Shown: positions 45,026-54,274, counted from the stretch's first letter. The stretch is 64,000 nucleotides of DNA from Kitasatospora sp. Root107 (GCF_001424875.1 NZ_LMCT01000023.1:124001-188000), one strand, 5' to 3'. Numbers and translations are program-made. Notes: generated from the sequence alone by a model not told the origin.

Positions 45026-46012
45026 ATGGCCAAGAAGGCCGCGAAGAAGTCGCCGCAGAACCGTCCGTCCACCGCCGTGACCTCGGGTGAGATCCCCGTG
45101 GTCGGGGCCCGCGAGGACTGCCCGTGCGGTTCCGGCCGCCGGTACAAGGCCTGCCACGGGCGCGAGGCCGCGCACGCGGTCCAGGAGCTGGTCCACCGCC
45201 CGTTCGAGGGCCTGCCCGGCGAGGCCGACTGGGTCGCGCTGCGCGAGCTGGTCCCCGCCGCCACCGTCCCGCTCACCCTGGCCAAGGGTGTCGCCGACAG
45301 CGCCACCGGACCGGTCCCCTCGGTGACGCTGGCCACCGTGCTGCCGCTGGCCTGGCCCGCGCTGCGCCGCCAGGACGGCTCGATCCTGCTCGGCCTGCAG
45401 ACCCAGTCCGCCTCCGGCGACCTGAGCCGCGACCTGGCGGACGCCCTGGAGCTGGCCCTGGCCACCGAGCCCGGCAGCCCCGTACCCGCCCGCCGGACCG
45501 TCCCCGGCGGCCGCCGCCTGCAGGAACTGCTGGACCTGGAGGCCGAGTTCGTCCCGGCCGTGCACACCGGCTTCGAGTTCTGGCTGGAGGAGGCGGAGAC
45601 CGCCACCGGCGACGTGGCCGCCTCGCTGGAGCAGGCCAACGCGGCCGCCATCCCGACCGAGAAGCTCAGCAGCGTGCCGTCCGCGTACTGGTGCGCCGCG
45701 CCGGACAAGAACCACCTGCGCTGGGCGATGACCGTGCCGGAGGAGCAGCTGCTGAACGCGCTGGCCAAGCTGACCGCCGCCGAGCAGTCTTCGCTCGGCG
45801 CGGACACCCGCCTGGTCGGCTCGTTCCGCGCGCACGGTGTGACCGTGCCGGTCTGGGACCTGCCGCAGAGCATGACCGCCGCCGACTGCGAGGCGCCCGC
45901 CGCCGAGTTCGCCGAGCGACTGGCCGCCACGCTGAAGGACGAGACCCCGCTCACCGCCGAGCAGCGCCGGGTCCGGGGTCATCTGGTGAGCCGTCAGGTG
46001 ACGCTCAACTGA
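45026..46012 (+). CDS. SEC-C motif protein, DUF5926-like
   Basis: 328 residues from ATG 45026 behind GGGAGAG. N-terminal Lys/Ala-rich stretch (AKKAAKKSPQ), then a zinc-binding SEC-C motif (DCPCGSGRRYKACHG, about 32-46), then a large conserved region ending LVSRQVTLN with no motif I recognise. SEC-C motifs bind zinc in SecA and other proteins. Function unknown; widely conserved in actinomycetes. Confidence 0.82.
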   Translation: MAKKAAKKSPQNRPSTAVTSGEIPVVGAREDCPCGSGRRYKACHGREAAHAVQELVHRPFEGLPGEADWVALRELVPAATVPLTLAKGVADSATGPVPSVTLATVLPLAWPALRRQDGSILLGLQTQSASGDLSRDLADALELALATEPGSPVPARRTVPGGRRLQELLDLEAEFVPAVHTGFEFWLEEAETATGDVAASLEQANAAAIPTEKLSSVPSAYWCAAPDKNHLRWAMTVPEEQLLNALAKLTAAEQSSLGADTRLVGSFRAHGVTVPVWDLPQSMTAADCEAPAAEFAERLAATLKDETPLTAEQRRVRGHLVSRQVTLN

Positions 46013-46040
46013 GGCTGTTCCAGCGGCCCTCCGCCCGGAA

Positions 46041-46056
46041 TGTGACTCGCATCACA
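46041..46056. promoter_or_regulatory. CRP-like palindrome
   Basis: TGTGACTCGCATCACA is an exact match to the TGTGA-N6-TCACA consensus of Crp/Fnr regulators and is flanked symmetrically by AA and TT. Streptomycetes have Crp with a related consensus. It lies 49 bases before the promoter-like pair at 46105-46133. Confidence 0.6.
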
Positions 46057-46104
46057 TTTTCGGACCGGAGGGAAAACCGCCAGGTGACAGAGTGTGCGGA
46101 CAAA

Positions 46105-46133
46105 TTGGCGCGCACTCGGATCTTTGTTACCAT
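46105..46133 (+). promoter_or_regulatory. Candidate vegetative-type promoter
   Basis: TTGGCG and TACCAT, 17 bases apart, fit the HrdB-type consensus (TTGACn/TAnnnT) at most positions, in an AT-rich patch rare in this window. No plus-strand gene begins close by; the next starts at 47435. Confidence 0.45.
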
Positions 46134-46142
46134 TTAAACAGT

Positions 46143-46190
46143 CCGGTCGCTGGTGCATCCCCCGTCGCCAGCGGCCGGATCTTCTTTTCC
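46143..46190 (+). terminator. Hairpin followed by T-rich tract
   Basis: CCGGTCGCTGG pairs with CCAGCGGCCGG (one mismatch) around a 14-base loop, followed by ATCTTCTTTTCC. This is the most classical intrinsic terminator in the window. It may end the SEC-C gene or a short transcript from the promoter-like pair just upstream. Confidence 0.65.
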
Positions 46191-46218
46191 GGTACGGGAA
46201 TTGAGCGTGCGCCGTGAT

Positions 46219-46938
46219 TCAGCCGGCCAGCCTGCTCCCGCCAGCCGCAGCCGTACTCGCCGCGATCAGCGCACTCAGCAGACCGCCCACCTCGGGCAGC
46301 CACGGCCGCCCGCCGACCGGTGGCCTGACCCAGCGCACGGTGCCCTCCGCCGTCCGGCTGGGCGGCAGGAGCAGGTAGCCGTCCGGACCGTGATAGCGCA
46401 TCACCCCCGGCACCCACGGCTGTTCGGCCAGCAGCTCCCCCAACTCGGCCAGCGTGTACGGCGCCACCAGCAGCACGTAGCGGTCCTGGGCCAGCAGCAC
46501 CGGGCCGACCGGCACGTCCAGCACCTCGAAGTACTCCAGCGCCCGGGCGCCCGCGTCGGCCGGCAGGCTGACCGCGCTGACCGTCCGTCCGGTGGCCACC
46601 AGCACCGAGGAGTCCGGCGAGCGCTCGGCCCACCACCAGCCCACCATCCGGGAGTCGGTGGTGGCGGCCGGCAGCGGCGGCTCGTACGGATGGGCACCGG
46701 GCGCGGGGCAGCCCGGGTCCTCGCAGGAGCAAGGGCCGAGCAGGCCCGGCACCGCGTACGCGCCGGGCAGCACCGGCCAGCCGTACCCGGCCGCGGTCTG
46801 TGCCGCCGCCAGCAGGGCCGCCCTGACCCGGCGCCGGCTGCCGGGCCAGCGCAGCCAGAGCGGCCTGGAGGGCGTGCTGTTCCTGGTGTTCCTACCGTGC
46901 GCCTTGCTCCGGTTCAGACGGGGACGCGTCCATGGCAT
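46219..46938 (-). CDS. Prim-pol domain protein (bifunctional DNA primase/polymerase-like)
   Basis: 239 residues from ATG 46938 behind GGAAAGGAAC. An Arg-rich start is followed by AAGYGWPVLPGAYAV, CSCEDPGCPAPGAHP (about 70-84, CxC...C pattern seen in these proteins), ATTDSRMVGWWW and LLPPSRTAEGTVRWVRPP. The pattern resembles the N-terminal primase/polymerase domain of actinobacterial small proteins annotated this way. No helicase domain is present, so it is not a full replication enzyme. Function in the cell is unknown. Confidence 0.7.
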   Translation of the reverse strand: MPWTRPRLNRSKAHGRNTRNSTPSRPLWLRWPGSRRRVRAALLAAAQTAAGYGWPVLPGAYAVPGLLGPCSCEDPGCPAPGAHPYEPPLPAATTDSRMVGWWWAERSPDSSVLVATGRTVSAVSLPADAGARALEYFEVLDVPVGPVLLAQDRYVLLVAPYTLAELGELLAEQPWVPGVMRYHGPDGYLLLPPSRTAEGTVRWVRPPVGGRPWLPEVGGLLSALIAASTAAAGGSRLAG

Positions 46939-47434
46939 CTGCGCTCGTTCCTTTCCGCGACCGTGGGGCTCGGGCAGTCGGACCGTCGACCGCGGCGGCG
47001 CCCTGGGTGCGTGGGCGGCACCGGTGTGCGGACGGTTCGGCGGGATGACCGGAACGACAGGGAGGGCTGAGGGCCTGGAGCGGACGGCCCCCGGAACGAG
47101 AATCCCGCATGCGACCAGATGGACGCCTGTCGGAGACGGCTGGTTCCACCGTACGGGTGAGTGAGCTCCGGCCTGATCGGGCGGCGGGTCCCCGAACCAT
47201 ACGATCCGGACGGCGGACTGACGGAGCGTCGGGACAGCTGCGCGCTCCCGGAACGGCGGAACCGCCCCCTCCGGCCACCGCGGTACCGGCCGTCCGGCCT
47301 TGTCCTGATTCTGGACATGCCCCGATCGGCCTGTGTACAAGTGGTGGATTAATGCCGAGTAGTGACATAGGAATCGTTTTTGGGCGGTCCTGGTGGTTCT
47401 GCGTGACACATACCACTGTGTGGGGAGTTGGGAC
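46939..47434. promoter_or_regulatory. Divergent promoter region, prim-pol and PP2C genes
   Basis: About 500 bases with no gene I can support. Both neighbours start from it. I see no repeat or clear operator; the last 100 bases before the PP2C gene are AT-richer and must contain its promoter. Confidence 0.45.
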
Positions 47435-48784
47435 ATGACCGACGCCAAGCCTCTGGCGGCGACCGCCACGGTGCTGCCTGACCTCGGCTTCCTGGCCATC
47501 AGCGAGACGGCCGGTCTGCAGGACCGGCTGGCCGGACAGCTGTCCGACCTCACCGTCCTGCAGGAGCACACCGAGCTGCTCGCCCAGGCCCGCGGTCTGG
47601 CCGACACCCTGGCGGCCGTACTGGCCTCCGGCGCCGCCCTGCTCGGGGCCCGCCGAGGGCTGATCACCACCACCGCCCGGGGCACCGGGCGACCGGTCGG
47701 CCTCAACCTGGACCGGTCCGAACTCGGCGCGCTGGAGACCGTCCCGGCCGAGCACGGCCCGTTCTCGGGTCTGCTCAGCCACCCCGCCGAGCCGGGCCGG
47801 CTGCTGATCACCGACCTGGCCACCGACCCGGCGGCCGGGCCGAGGTTCCGTCAGGTGGCCGAGCAGCTCGGCCTGGGCGCCTGCTACGCCGTGCCGCTCG
47901 GCACCGACCTGGACGGCCCGCTCGGCGCCGTCGTCTGGTTCTACGACGAGCCCGTCGAGCCCGACCCCGGCCGCTGCCTGCTGGTGCACCGGTACTGCGA
48001 GTTCGCCGCCCCGCTGCTGGCCAAGCAGCTGGTCTCGGACCGGGCCGAGCAGCAGGCCGAGGCACTCCGCCGGGGCCTGCTGCCCGACCGGCTGCCGGTC
48101 TCCCCCGGCCTGCGGCTGGCCGCCCGCTGCGTACCGGCCGCGCTGGAGCGCTCGGCCGGCAGCGACTGGTACGACGCCATCGCGCTGCCCGACGGCACCT
48201 TCGGACTCACCGTCGGCAGCGTCTCCGGCGACGGCCCCGGAGCCGGACCGGCCTCCGCCCCCGGCGCAGCCGCCGCGATGGGCCGGGTCCGGGCCGCACT
48301 GCGGGCGTACGCGGTGCTGGAGGGCGAGGACCCGGTCTCGGTGCTCGGTGACCTGGAGCTGCTGCTCAAGACCACCGAGCCGAACCGTTCGGCCACCGCG
48401 CTGTACGCCTGGGTGCAGCCCGAGGAGCGCCGGATCACGCTGGCCGGGGCCGGGCACTGCCCGCCGATCCTGGTCACCCGGTACGGCGCCAACTTCGTCG
48501 AGACCTCGCTCTCCGCCCCGCTCGGCATGCTCAGCTGCTGGGAGGCCCCGGGCGTGGAGCTCGACGCCGAGCGCGGCGACCTGCTGGTGCTCTACACCGA
48601 GGGCCTGGCCCGCCGCTGCGGCCCCACCCTGCACGCGGGCCAGAACGCCCTGCGCCGGGCCGCCGCCGACGCCCCGCGCGAGCTGCGGCAGGACCCGGAC
48701 CGGCTGCTCGGCCACCTGCTGGCCGCCGCCCCGGTGGGTGAGGGCACCGACGACCTGGTGCTGCTCGCGGCCCGCTTCGACTGA
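47435..48784 (+). CDS. GAF-PP2C (SpoIIE-type) protein phosphatase
   Basis: 449 residues from ATG 47435 behind GGGGAG. A predicted helix (about 25-50, LQDRLAGQLSDLTVLQEHTELL) precedes a GAF domain (about 55-200) and a PP2C/SpoIIE domain (about 225-449): GSDWYDAIALPDG, TVGSVSGDGPGAG, ALYAWVQPEERRITLAGAGHCPP, TDDLVLLAARF. Dephosphorylates Ser/Thr on anti-sigma-factor antagonists in response to a GAF-bound signal. One Asp of the usual VGDVxGHG motif is Ser here, so metal binding should be checked. Confidence 0.88.
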   Translation: MTDAKPLAATATVLPDLGFLAISETAGLQDRLAGQLSDLTVLQEHTELLAQARGLADTLAAVLASGAALLGARRGLITTTARGTGRPVGLNLDRSELGALETVPAEHGPFSGLLSHPAEPGRLLITDLATDPAAGPRFRQVAEQLGLGACYAVPLGTDLDGPLGAVVWFYDEPVEPDPGRCLLVHRYCEFAAPLLAKQLVSDRAEQQAEALRRGLLPDRLPVSPGLRLAARCVPAALERSAGSDWYDAIALPDGTFGLTVGSVSGDGPGAGPASAPGAAAAMGRVRAALRAYAVLEGEDPVSVLGDLELLLKTTEPNRSATALYAWVQPEERRITLAGAGHCPPILVTRYGANFVETSLSAPLGMLSCWEAPGVELDAERGDLLVLYTEGLARRCGPTLHAGQNALRRAAADAPRELRQDPDRLLGHLLAAAPVGEGTDDLVLLAARFD

Positions 48785-48914
48785 GCCCCTCCGGCAAGTG
48801 CTCCCGGCCCGATCAACCGTTCGGCCGGGGGTCCGTACCATGGGCCTACGGCCGCCCTCGTGTGTCGCGATCCGACGCGCCCTGGGCGGAACCACTCGCA
48901 AGGAGGCGACGTAC

Positions 48915-50414
48915 GTGACCGAGGACCGTAGCCCGGCGGCAGCCGAGAACCCCGAGGGTGCCGCAGGCGGTGACGAGACCGAGGAGCAGCCCATCAAGGG
49001 CCGCAAGAACGGGCTGTACGGAGAGATCTCCGACGAGCTGGCCACTTCGATGAAGTCCGGCTGGGCCGACACCGAGCTGCGCGGCCTGGAGCCGGTCGCC
49101 CAGGCCCCGTACGCGGCCGAGCGCCGGGCCAAGCTCTCCGCCGCCTTCCCCGGCGAGCGCCTGGTGATCCCGGCGGGCAACCTGCACACCCGGGCCAACG
49201 ACACCGAGTACTCGTTCCGCGCCGCCAGCGAATACGTCCACCTGACCGGTGACCAGACCGAGGACGCCGTGCTGGTGGCCGAACCGGTCGACGGCGGCCA
49301 CGAGTTCAGCCTCTACCTGCTGCCGCGCTCCAACCGCGAGAACGGCGAGTTCTGGCTGGACGGCAACGGCGAGCTCTGGGTCGGCCGGCGCAACAGCCTG
49401 ACCGAGGCCGAGCAGCTGCTCGGCCTGCCCTGCCGGGACGTCCGCAAGGCCGCCGAGGAGCTGCAGGCCGCGCCCGCCGCACCCACCCGGATCGTGCGCC
49501 AGTACGACGCCGGCCTGGAGGCCGCGCTGGCCGAGGTGCTGGACGAGGACCGGGACGAGGAGTTCAAGGTCTTCCTGAGCGGCCTGCGGCTGGTCAAGGA
49601 CGACTGGGAGATCACCCAGCTGCGCGCCGCCTGCGACGCCACCGTCAACGGATTCACCGACGTGGTACGGGAGTTGGGCCAGGCCGTGGCCACCTCCGAG
49701 CGCTGGATCGAGGGCACCTTCTGGCGCCGCGCCCGGGTCGAGGGCAACGACATCGGCTACGGCTCGATCTGCGCCGCAGGACCGCACGCCACCACCCTGC
49801 ACTGGGTCCGCAACGACGGCGACGTCCGCCCGGGCGAGCTGCTGCTGCTGGACGCGGGCGTGGAGACGCACACCCTCTACACCGCCGACGTCACCCGCAC
49901 CCTGCCGATCAACGGCCGCTTCAACGCGCTCCAGCGCAAGATCTACGAAGCCGTCTACGACGCCCAGGAGGCGGGCATCGCCGCCGTGAAGCCCGGCGGC
50001 CGGTTCCGCGACTTCCACGACGCCTCGCAGCGCGTGCTGGCCGAACGCCTGCTCGCCTGGGGCCTGTTGGACGCCTCGGTGTACGACGTCGAGAAGGTCC
50101 TGGAGCTCGGTCTGCAGCGCCGCTGGACCCTGCACGGCACCGGCCACATGCTCGGCCTGGACGTGCACGACTGCGCGCAGGCCCGCCGCGAGAGCTACGT
50201 GGACGCGCTGCTGGAGCCCGGCATGTGCCTCACCGTCGAGCCCGGCCTGTACTTCCAGCTGGACGACCTCACCGTCCCCGAGGAGTACCGCGGCATCGGC
50301 GTCCGGATCGAGGACGACATCCTGGTCACCGCCGACGGCAACGAGAACCTCTCGGCGGGGCTGCCGCGCCGCGCCGACGAGGTCGAGGCCTGGATGGCCG
50401 AGCTGAGCAGCTGA
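48915..50414 (+). CDS. pepP: Xaa-Pro aminopeptidase (aminopeptidase P)
   Basis: 499 residues from GTG behind AAGGAGG. N-terminal creatinase-like domain (about 60-200) and a pita-bread peptidase domain with metal ligands LLLLDAGVETHTLYTADVTRT (about 315), HGTGHMLGLDVHD (about 412) and a terminal ITVEP/GVRIED-type pair (LTVEPGLY, GIGVRIEDDILVT). Removes N-terminal residues before proline. An acidic, disordered stretch opens the protein. Ends at a bidirectional terminator. Confidence 0.93.
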   Translation: MTEDRSPAAAENPEGAAGGDETEEQPIKGRKNGLYGEISDELATSMKSGWADTELRGLEPVAQAPYAAERRAKLSAAFPGERLVIPAGNLHTRANDTEYSFRAASEYVHLTGDQTEDAVLVAEPVDGGHEFSLYLLPRSNRENGEFWLDGNGELWVGRRNSLTEAEQLLGLPCRDVRKAAEELQAAPAAPTRIVRQYDAGLEAALAEVLDEDRDEEFKVFLSGLRLVKDDWEITQLRAACDATVNGFTDVVRELGQAVATSERWIEGTFWRRARVEGNDIGYGSICAAGPHATTLHWVRNDGDVRPGELLLLDAGVETHTLYTADVTRTLPINGRFNALQRKIYEAVYDAQEAGIAAVKPGGRFRDFHDASQRVLAERLLAWGLLDASVYDVEKVLELGLQRRWTLHGTGHMLGLDVHDCAQARRESYVDALLEPGMCLTVEPGLYFQLDDLTVPEEYRGIGVRIEDDILVTADGNENLSAGLPRRADEVEAWMAELSS

Positions 50415-50433
50415 CGCTCCGCCAGCACGACGG

Positions 50434-50462
50434 AGGCCGGACCCCGGGGAGGGGTCCGGCCT
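50434..50462. terminator. Bidirectional terminator between convergent genes
   Basis: AGGCCGGACCCC and its exact complement form a 12-bp stem with a 5-base loop, between the aminopeptidase stop and the stop of the convergent membrane protein gene. Confidence 0.85.
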
Positions 50463-50467
50463 TCGGA

Positions 50468-51841
50468 TTACTTGACCCGGTGGATCGGGATGACCCACTC
50501 CCTGTTGCCGACCGAGTTGAACGTGCCGTCCTTGGTCGGCAGGTAGGCCGCACCGGTGACACCGAGGCCGGCCATCTTGTCCTGGGTGGTGAGTTTCATC
50601 CGGTAGGTGACGGTGCGGCTCTGGCCCGGTGCCAGGGCGAAGGCCGCCGCCTTGCCGGTGCCTGCCCAGTCCATACCGCCCCCCTTCCGCAGCGAGGGCA
50701 GCACGGTCCAGGAGTTGCCGTCCTTCCGTTCCAGGGTGCCTCCGGGGCCATCGGGCAGGTTGGCCGCAATGTCGTTCCCGAGTGATTCGGCGGCCACTAC
50801 GGGCTCCACGGCGGCGTAGGTTGTGGCGCTGGCGTTGTACCAGGTGACCGGGAAGGTGATGACCTCGGTGTCGCCCTCCCTGACCGCTGCCTCCTGCCCG
50901 AAGGAGACCTTGATGTCGTTCCGGTGGCCCATCTTCAGGGGATCGGCGTGCTTGCTCAGGTCAAGGCTCTGCACGATCGACTCCAGATCGTCCTGGTAGT
51001 CGCTGCGCAAACCGTTGGCGGCCACGAAGACCTGCTCCTTGTGGAAGCCCCACATCTGGGCGGTGAACCGCTCGTTCGCGTTGCAGGCCACCTGCCACTC
51101 GGTCTTGTTCCCGTAGTGACCGTCGACCGTCAGGGTCGTCCGCTTCGGCTCTCCCAGGCGCTTGTACCCCTCGCCTTCAGGGAAGCGCGGGTTCCCCCAC
51201 ACCGAGCAGTACGGCTGGCTGGACCAACCGGTGGGAGCGTCCAGGAACTGCTCGATCGGCCAGGTCGCGTTCTCCAGCTCCTCTGCGCTGTTCCAGACGA
51301 CGATCTCCACGCCGTACGGAACGCAGGTCCCGAATCCCTTCGCCGGGATCGCCGACTCCGGTGTGTCGGGGGTGAATACGCAGACCCGGAGGCTGTCCGC
51401 ACCGGCCACGCCCTCCGTCACCGTCCGCCAGCCCGGGGGGACGTCGAACGTGACGTTGCGGAAGGTGTACGAGGTCGCGGCCGGTGCGCTCGGGCTGTTC
51501 GACGGCGAGGCGGAGGCGCTCAGCGAGGGCGAGGGTGACGGGCTGGGGGACTCCTCGGGCGTCGGCGAAGCGCTCAGGCTCGCCGCCGGTGCCGGGTCCT
51601 GGTGGCTCGCGGTCGGGCTGCCGGCCAGCGTGAAGTACCCCGCCACCGAGGCCGCCAGGCCGAACATCGCCACGGCGGTGACCACCTGCACCGGCCGCAG
51701 CCGGCGCAGGCGCCGGCTCGGTGGCTCGGCCGGGCGGAGGTCGTGCGCCCCGATGGCGGAGGCCCGGGCCGACAGGGCCTCGCGGAGCAGCCGCTCGGTC
51801 GGCGACTCGACGCCGTCGGTGCCGTGGTTCTTCTCACTCAT
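50468..51841 (-). CDS. Membrane-anchored protein coupled to ECF sigma factor (candidate anti-sigma)
   Basis: 457 residues. A cytoplasmic N-terminus (MSEKNHGTDG, LLREALSARASAIGAHDLRP), one transmembrane helix (about 52-72), a Ser/Pro/Ala linker (78-122) and an extracytoplasmic part ending in a domain with LERKDGNSWTVLP, GGGMDWAGTGKAAAFALAPGQSRTVTYRMKL. ATGA overlap with the sigma factor stop couples the two, as expected for an anti-sigma, but no zinc-binding ZAS motif is visible. The terminal domain is shared with the lipoprotein gene at 52935. Confidence 0.82.
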   Translation of the reverse strand: MSEKNHGTDGVESPTERLLREALSARASAIGAHDLRPAEPPSRRLRRLRPVQVVTAVAMFGLAASVAGYFTLAGSPTASHQDPAPAASLSASPTPEESPSPSPSPSLSASASPSNSPSAPAATSYTFRNVTFDVPPGWRTVTEGVAGADSLRVCVFTPDTPESAIPAKGFGTCVPYGVEIVVWNSAEELENATWPIEQFLDAPTGWSSQPYCSVWGNPRFPEGEGYKRLGEPKRTTLTVDGHYGNKTEWQVACNANERFTAQMWGFHKEQVFVAANGLRSDYQDDLESIVQSLDLSKHADPLKMGHRNDIKVSFGQEAAVREGDTEVITFPVTWYNASATTYAAVEPVVAAESLGNDIAANLPDGPGGTLERKDGNSWTVLPSLRKGGGMDWAGTGKAAAFALAPGQSRTVTYRMKLTTQDKMAGLGVTGAAYLPTKDGTFNSVGNREWVIPIHRVK

Positions 51842-52503
51842 CGGGTCTTCTCCAGCTGCTTCTCCAGGGCGTCCAGGGCCCGGCTGGCGGTGGACTTCAC
51901 GGCGCCCCGGGACAGGCCCAGGGTCTCGGCGATCTGCGCCTCGGACATGTCGGACCAGTAGCGCAGCACCAGCACCTCACGCTGACGCGTGGTCAGCTCC
52001 TGCAGGGCGACCAGCACCCGCCGGTGCTCGTCGTTGAGTACCGCGTGCTCCTCCGCCGAGGCCGCGTCGGCCTCGTGCGGCGGCACGTACTCCCGGGCCG
52101 TCTTCCGCCGCCGCAGCACCGAGCGGGCGCCGTTCACCACCGAAGTGCGCAGGTACCCCAGCGCGTTGTCCAGATCGCCCAGGTCCTCCCCGTGCCGCTG
52201 GTACAGCGCCGTGAACGCCTCCTGCACGACGTCCTCGGCCACGTCCTGACGGTCGACCAGCAGGACGGCCATCCGCACCAGGCTCAACCGCTGCGCGTGG
52301 TAGAGCTCCGTCAGCGTCGGCCGGCTCTCGTCGGCCGGTCGGCCGCCGCGCAGCAACCGGAAGCCCGAACGCTTCGCCTCCCCGCGCGGCTGGTCGAGGT
52401 CGGTGGGCTCGGCAACTGCCTCGGCCCCGAACAGCAGCCGCCAGACCCCCCGGAGCGCGCCGCTCCCGGAAAGTCCGGGCTGCAGGCCGATCGCTATGGA
52501 CAT
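51838..52503 (-). CDS. ECF sigma factor (SigE-like)
   Basis: 221 residues from ATG 52503 behind GGGGGAGAG. A long N-terminal segment (1-60) is followed by region 2 (LYHAQRLSLVRMAVLLVDRQDVAEDVVQEAFTALYQR, about 66-102) and region 4 (LQELTTRQREVLVLRYWSDMSEAQIAETLGLSRGAVKSTASRAL, about 165-210). Directs RNA polymerase to a small promoter set, held in check by the coupled membrane protein. Confidence 0.92.
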   Translation of the reverse strand: MSIAIGLQPGLSGSGALRGVWRLLFGAEAVAEPTDLDQPRGEAKRSGFRLLRGGRPADESRPTLTELYHAQRLSLVRMAVLLVDRQDVAEDVVQEAFTALYQRHGEDLGDLDNALGYLRTSVVNGARSVLRRRKTAREYVPPHEADAASAEEHAVLNDEHRRVLVALQELTTRQREVLVLRYWSDMSEAQIAETLGLSRGAVKSTASRALDALEKQLEKTR

Positions 52504-52612
52504 CGGTGTTCTACTCTCCCCCAGGACGGAACCCACCAAGGCGGCGAGCTTCCGTCAAAATCAACTGTCATGGTCTGTGACCAGCGCGATTGTGCCATCA
52601 CGTCGAAACCCA

Positions 52613-52813
52613 CTAGGCGTTGGAGCACCCGGGCGCTGAGGGCGGTACGGGTGCGGGACGCACCGGTCTCAGTCGGCCGAGGCGGCGGCGCGGCGGCGCC
52701 ACCGGAGCGAGGTCGTGCACGCCGATCGCCCCGGCACGGGCCGCCAGCGCCTCGCGGAGCAGCCGCTCGGTCGGTGCCCCGGTGCCGTCGGTGTCGCTGT
52801 TCTTCTGACTCAT
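52613..52813 (-). pseudogene. Truncated copy of the anti-sigma-like gene start
   Basis: 66 codons starting MSQKNSDTDG. The first 50 residues closely follow the N-terminus of the anti-sigma-like protein encoded at 50468-51841, including PTERLLREAL, AIG-HDL and RRLxRLRPV. Then the sequence departs before the transmembrane helix and stops. Even bases beyond the start repeat the end of the sigma gene (CATCGGGCCTTCTCCAG compared with CATCGGGTCTTCTCCAG), so this is what is left of a duplicated sigma/membrane-protein pair. Confidence 0.8.
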
Positions 52814-52934
52814 CGGGCCTTCTCCAGCCAGGGTCCCGGCGTTCCGCGCCTCGGACGCATCCGATCAGGGCCGCGGCCGGGGTTCCTGACGCCACGCCAA
52901 CTCCGGTGGCTCGAACGGCCCCTGGCGTTCGGGT

Positions 52935-54113
52935 TCAGAACTTCTCGGCGGCGCTGGGGTGTGCGTCGCCGATGGCACCGACGGTGTACTCCAGCCCGGC
53001 GTTGCCACGTCCGACCGTGGTGACCCGGAAGGTGTAGCGCTTCTTGGCCCCGGGCGCGAGCGGGTGGGTCAGCTCCTCCGTCACCACGGCGATCCAGCCG
53101 CCGCAGCCTTCCTCGTTCGGCAGCCGGTGCCAGCCTGCGCCGTCCTTGACCTCGAACACCACCTGCCCGATGCCGAGCGGTGCCGCGTTCTCGCGCGGGT
53201 CCATCACGTGCAGGGTGGGGGCGGCCTTGGCCATGGTCGTGCCGGTCGGGTTGCCGATCTCCAGCTCGAACTGCTTGCTCTGCCCGGCGACCGGGGTGGT
53301 GGGCCTGCCGACCAGTACGGCGGTCGGACGTCGCTTGTCCACCACCGCGACCTTGGCGACGGTCGCGGCGCCGAGTCGGGCGAACGTGCTGTGCAAGGTC
53401 GGCCCGTCGAAGGCCTGGGCCTGCAGCCTGAGGGTGCCGGTCCCGTTGGTGGGCGCCAGCTGCATCCGGTACTGAATGGTCCGGCTCTCCCCCGGGCCCA
53501 GCGCGAACGCGGCCGCCTCGCCGGTCCCCGCGTGGTCCATCCCGGTGCCCTGGCTCAGGGACGGGAGCTTCACCCAACCACCCGGGTCCTTGCGCTGCAG
53601 GGTGCCCTCCACCATCGGCATGACCACGTTGCACGGGTTGCCCTCGTAGGCCATCGCCGAGACCGCCGGGGCCACCTTCGCCTGCCGGGTCTTGGTGTTG
53701 TTGGTCCACTTCACCTGGAACGACACCTCCGGGCCACCCACCTGCACCTGACTGCCCTGGGGCAGCCCGAGGAAGGTGGCCACCACCTCCTTGGCCATCG
53801 GGGCGACCGGCGCCGACGGCTTGGCGGACACCACGGCGGCGGGCTGCGCCGGCGGCGTGGACGGCACGGTGGCGGACGGGGAGGGCGCGACGGTCGGGGT
53901 CACCACGGGGGAGGTTGAAGGGGAGGCGAGGGGCGAGACCAGGTCGGCGACCGGGGCCGCCTTCGGACCCGCCGCCCCGCCACCGCAACCGACCAGACCC
54001 ACCGCCAGCACGGCCGCCAGCGGGACCGTGACCGCGAGTCCCCGGCCGCGCCGGGTCCAGTTGGTCGCGACGGTGACGTTCTTCTCAATTCGCCCGAAAA
54101 CGGTCGCACGCAT
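52935..54113 (-). CDS. Lipoprotein with two copies of the sigma-linked extracytoplasmic domain
   Basis: 392 residues from ATG 54113. Signal sequence with lipobox LVGC (about 38-41), a Ser/Pro/Val linker (48-105), then two repeats of one domain: LQRKDPGGWVKLPSL through FALGPGESRTIQYRMQL (about 170-220) and FEVKDGAGWHRLPNEEG through LAPGAKKRYTFRVTTV (about 310-370). The first copy clearly matches the end of the anti-sigma-like protein. Probably exported to the outer face of the membrane, role unknown. Likely derived from the same duplication that left the truncated gene at 52613. Confidence 0.82.
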   Translation of the reverse strand: MRATVFGRIEKNVTVATNWTRRGRGLAVTVPLAAVLAVGLVGCGGGAAGPKAAPVADLVSPLASPSTSPVVTPTVAPSPSATVPSTPPAQPAAVVSAKPSAPVAPMAKEVVATFLGLPQGSQVQVGGPEVSFQVKWTNNTKTRQAKVAPAVSAMAYEGNPCNVVMPMVEGTLQRKDPGGWVKLPSLSQGTGMDHAGTGEAAAFALGPGESRTIQYRMQLAPTNGTGTLRLQAQAFDGPTLHSTFARLGAATVAKVAVVDKRRPTAVLVGRPTTPVAGQSKQFELEIGNPTGTTMAKAAPTLHVMDPRENAAPLGIGQVVFEVKDGAGWHRLPNEEGCGGWIAVVTEELTHPLAPGAKKRYTFRVTTVGRGNAGLEYTVGAIGDAHPSAAEKF

Positions 54114-54274
54114 GACGCAGGTCCCCCAAGGAGCCGTAAAGGTCTGGTAGTTGGTGAGAGCTGCCGGGCTCGGCGCTCCCGGCTCCCCTGGCTCTCAACC
54201 TGATAGACGTGCATCCCCCGGGGAGGTTGCAGGTCGGTTCAGAACTATTTTCGGCGTCCCCGATCAACAGGCGC

